Shown: positions 62,701 to 64,000 of the stretch, piece after piece
Position numbering within the stretch: the first letter of the stretch is position 1
Layout of the letters: every line of letters begins with the position of its first letter
Source of the DNA: Fasciola hepatica
Lineage: Eukaryota > Platyhelminthes > Trematoda > Plagiorchiida > Fasciolidae
Assembly (NCBI GenBank): GCA_948099385.1
Contig: CANUEZ040000196.1
Location: 3,889,001 to 3,953,000, forward strand
Direction of reading: 5' to 3'
DNA length: 64,000 nucleotides
The notes under the pieces: model-generated
What the model was told of the DNA's origin: nothing
What the model saw: the letters and a program-made list of their open reading frames with translations, nothing else
Database searches by the model: none
Translations under genes and position numbers: made by a program

Positions 62701-64000
62701 AGGATTGGATCGGTGCTGGAGAATTTGGTTGTTACCGTTCAAAGCGAAAGCGAAAGCCGAAGCCAATTTGGGGATTGTGCTATATCATGTAGTGTATATG
62801 TTGAACAAAGCGTTGAGACCCCTATCGGAGGGGCTCGTGCTTTGGGTGTTCGACTGACAATCGTTCACCCCAACCCTTGTTCGTGTCTCCGAGTGGGTTC
62901 TGTCCATGTGCAATGCTCATGATTCCCTTAGCGGATCAAACAGCTGTACAGTGCTTCCATAATTTACAATGGTCAGTTCCGTGGTCAAGCTGCATGGAGA
63001 ATCATATTATACAAATCTACTCTGCTACTGCTCTATTGCATTGTATGAGCAGTCTGTGTGGATTGTTCATAAGGGAATGCCTTGGTTTTATTTGGGCCCA
63101 TAAATAGAGAAGTGATGGAACATAGGATTGGATCGGTGTGCGAGAATTTGGTTGTTACCGTTCAAAGCGAAAGCGAAAGCCGAAGCCAATTTGGGGATTG
63201 TGCTATATCATGTAGTGTATATGTTGAACAAAGCGTTGAGACCCATATCGGAGGGGCTCGTGCTTTGGGTGTTCGACTGACATTCGTTCACCCCAACCCT
63301 TGTTCGTGTCTCCGAGTGGGTTCTGTCCATGTGCAATGCTCATGATTTCCTTAGCGGATCAAACAGCTGTACAGTGCTTCCATAATTTTCAATGGTCAGT
63401 TCCGTGGTCAAGCTGCATGCAGAATCATATTATACAAATCTACTCTGCTACTGCTATATTGCATTGTATGAGCAATCTGTGTGGATTGTTCATAAGGGAA
63501 TGCCTTGGTTTTACTTAGGCCCATAAATAGAGAAGTGATGGAACATAGGATTGGATCGGTGTGCGAGAATTTGGTTGTTACCGTTCAAAGCGAAAGCGAA
63601 AGCCGAAGCCAATTTGGGGATTGTGCTATATCATGTAGTGTATATGTTGAACAAAGCGTTCAGACCCATATCGGATAGCCTTGTGGTTTGGGTGTTCGAC
63701 TGACAATCGTTCAACCCAACCCTTGTTCGTGTCTCCGAGTGGGTTCTGTCCATGTGCAATGCTCATGATTCCCTTAGCGGATCAAACAGCTGTACAGTGC
63801 TTCCATCATTTTCAATGGTCAGTTCAGTGTTCAATCTGCATGGAGAATCATATTATACAAATCTACTCTGCTACTGCTCTATTGCATTGTATGAGCAATC
63901 TGTGTGGATTGTTCATAAGGGAATGCCTTGGTTTTACTTAGGCCCATAAATAGAGAAGTGATGGAACATAGGATTGGATCGGTGTGCGAGAATTTGGTTG
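59713..64000. repeat. 6-monomer HOR, 2,537-bp unit, about 1.7 copies
   Basis: m142-m147 (59713-62249) match m148-m151 and the partial end (62250-64000). Shared marks are CAGGTGTACAG (m142, m148), GGTGCTGGAG with GACCCCTATCGG, ATTTACAATGG and TTTATTTGGGCCC (m143, m149), GATTTCCTT (m144, m150), and TTCAACCC with TCCATCATTTTC and CAATCTGCATGG (m145, m151). Differences include GCATGGTATG versus GCATTGTATG and GCAATC versus GCAGTC in m143/m149. In m144/m150 they are TTTTCCATGG versus TTTTCAATGG, and CAGTTCAGTG versus CAGTTCCGTGG. The unit runs off the right edge, and 63942-64000 holds p1-59. Confidence 0.88.

Larger units (their letters stand above)
1..64000. repeat. 423-bp satellite array, whole window
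   Basis: The sequence repeats with a 423-bp period from first base to last, always head to tail. There are 151 complete monomers between 81 and 63941 and a partial unit at each end. Adjacent units differ mainly at a limited set of recurring sites. Length variants are rare and recurrent: a 1-bp deletion near p215, a 1-bp deletion near p126, a 2-bp GG insertion near p390, and single cases elsewhere. No transposon, inversion, microsatellite run or unique segment interrupts it. The structure is that of a homogenised eukaryotic satellite. The family is not one I recognise, and chromosomal location cannot be read from the window. Confidence 0.98.

Noticed and set aside
243..63941. Regular plus-strand open frames of 60-90 codons in every monomer
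   Set aside because: Most start at TTG, not ATG. They have no known domain, splice or translation signals, and several frames are open at once. They persist because the repeat length is 141 codons. The 420-425-bp monomers break them freely.
1..64000. CRISPR array or bacterial repeat locus
   Set aside because: The repeat is contiguous 423-bp units with no unique spacers and no cas genes, and the whole unit is conserved.
1..64000. Transposon or LTR-derived array
   Set aside because: I found no terminal repeats, target-site duplications, primer-binding site, polypurine tract or enzyme-coding frame. Origin from a mobile element cannot be excluded but nothing in the window supports it.
1..64000. 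Ribosomal DNA or 5S spacer array
   Set aside because: No segment resembling 5S, 5.8S, 18S or 28S rRNA genes is visible in the monomer.

Overview
The whole 64,000-base window is one uninterrupted tandem satellite array. I find no protein-coding gene, RNA gene, transposon, or unique flanking sequence on either strand. The monomer is 423 bp in its usual form and about 43-44% GC (I counted 184 G+C in a typical copy). Every unit runs head to tail in the same orientation. Counting each unit from the conserved GCCCATAAAT, the window holds a partial unit at 1-80 (monomer positions 344-423), 151 complete monomers (m1 starts at 81, m151 ends at 63941), and a partial unit at 63942-64000. Of the 151, by my count 121 are 423 bp, 20 are 422, six are 425, two are 424 and two are 420. 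These lengths sum exactly to 81-63941. The array leaves the window at both ends, so its full size is not visible. I do not recognise this monomer family. Long, gene-free arrays with local higher-order repeats are typical of eukaryotic centromeric, pericentromeric or subtelomeric heterochromatin. The lineage (plant, animal or other) cannot be decided from this sequence. Throughout, 'p' means position within the 423-bp monomer. || Anatomy of the monomer: p31-110 and p315-410 are almost invariant across copies. Most variation lies in p119-235, plus short hot spots at p22-30, p284-311 and p420-422. Fixed elements include a degenerate GCGAAA microrepeat (p71-92), an imperfect hairpin (p167-204), two overlapping 8-bp palindromes (p268-279) and a weak CENP-B-box-like match (p61-77, minus strand). 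|| Layout: linked variants show a patchwork of short-range higher-order repeats (HORs). 81-4310 is a 5-mer (2,115 bp) twice. 4311-6002 is a dimer twice. 6849-11078 is the 5-mer family again. 13192-17420 mixes rare-variant monomers in 4-, 2- and 6-unit spacings. 18267-21652 is a 4-mer twice. 24192-25460 and 26730-29267 are a 3-mer (1,269 bp), three copies in all. 29268-34343 is a 4-mer three times. 35190-39421 is a 5-mer twice. 41962-44499 is a dimer three times. 47037-54211 is a 6/7-mer array containing a 2,531-bp block that looks identical in both copies. 55058-59289 is a 5-mer (2,116 bp) twice. 59713-64000 is a 6-mer (2,537 bp), about 1.7 copies. || Some variants occur only in the middle third, while others occur on both flanks but not in the middle. 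This suggests layered expansion: new repeat blocks amplified inside an older array by unequal exchange and conversion. The regularly spaced 60-90-codon open frames follow from the repeat length being divisible by three. They are not annotated as genes.
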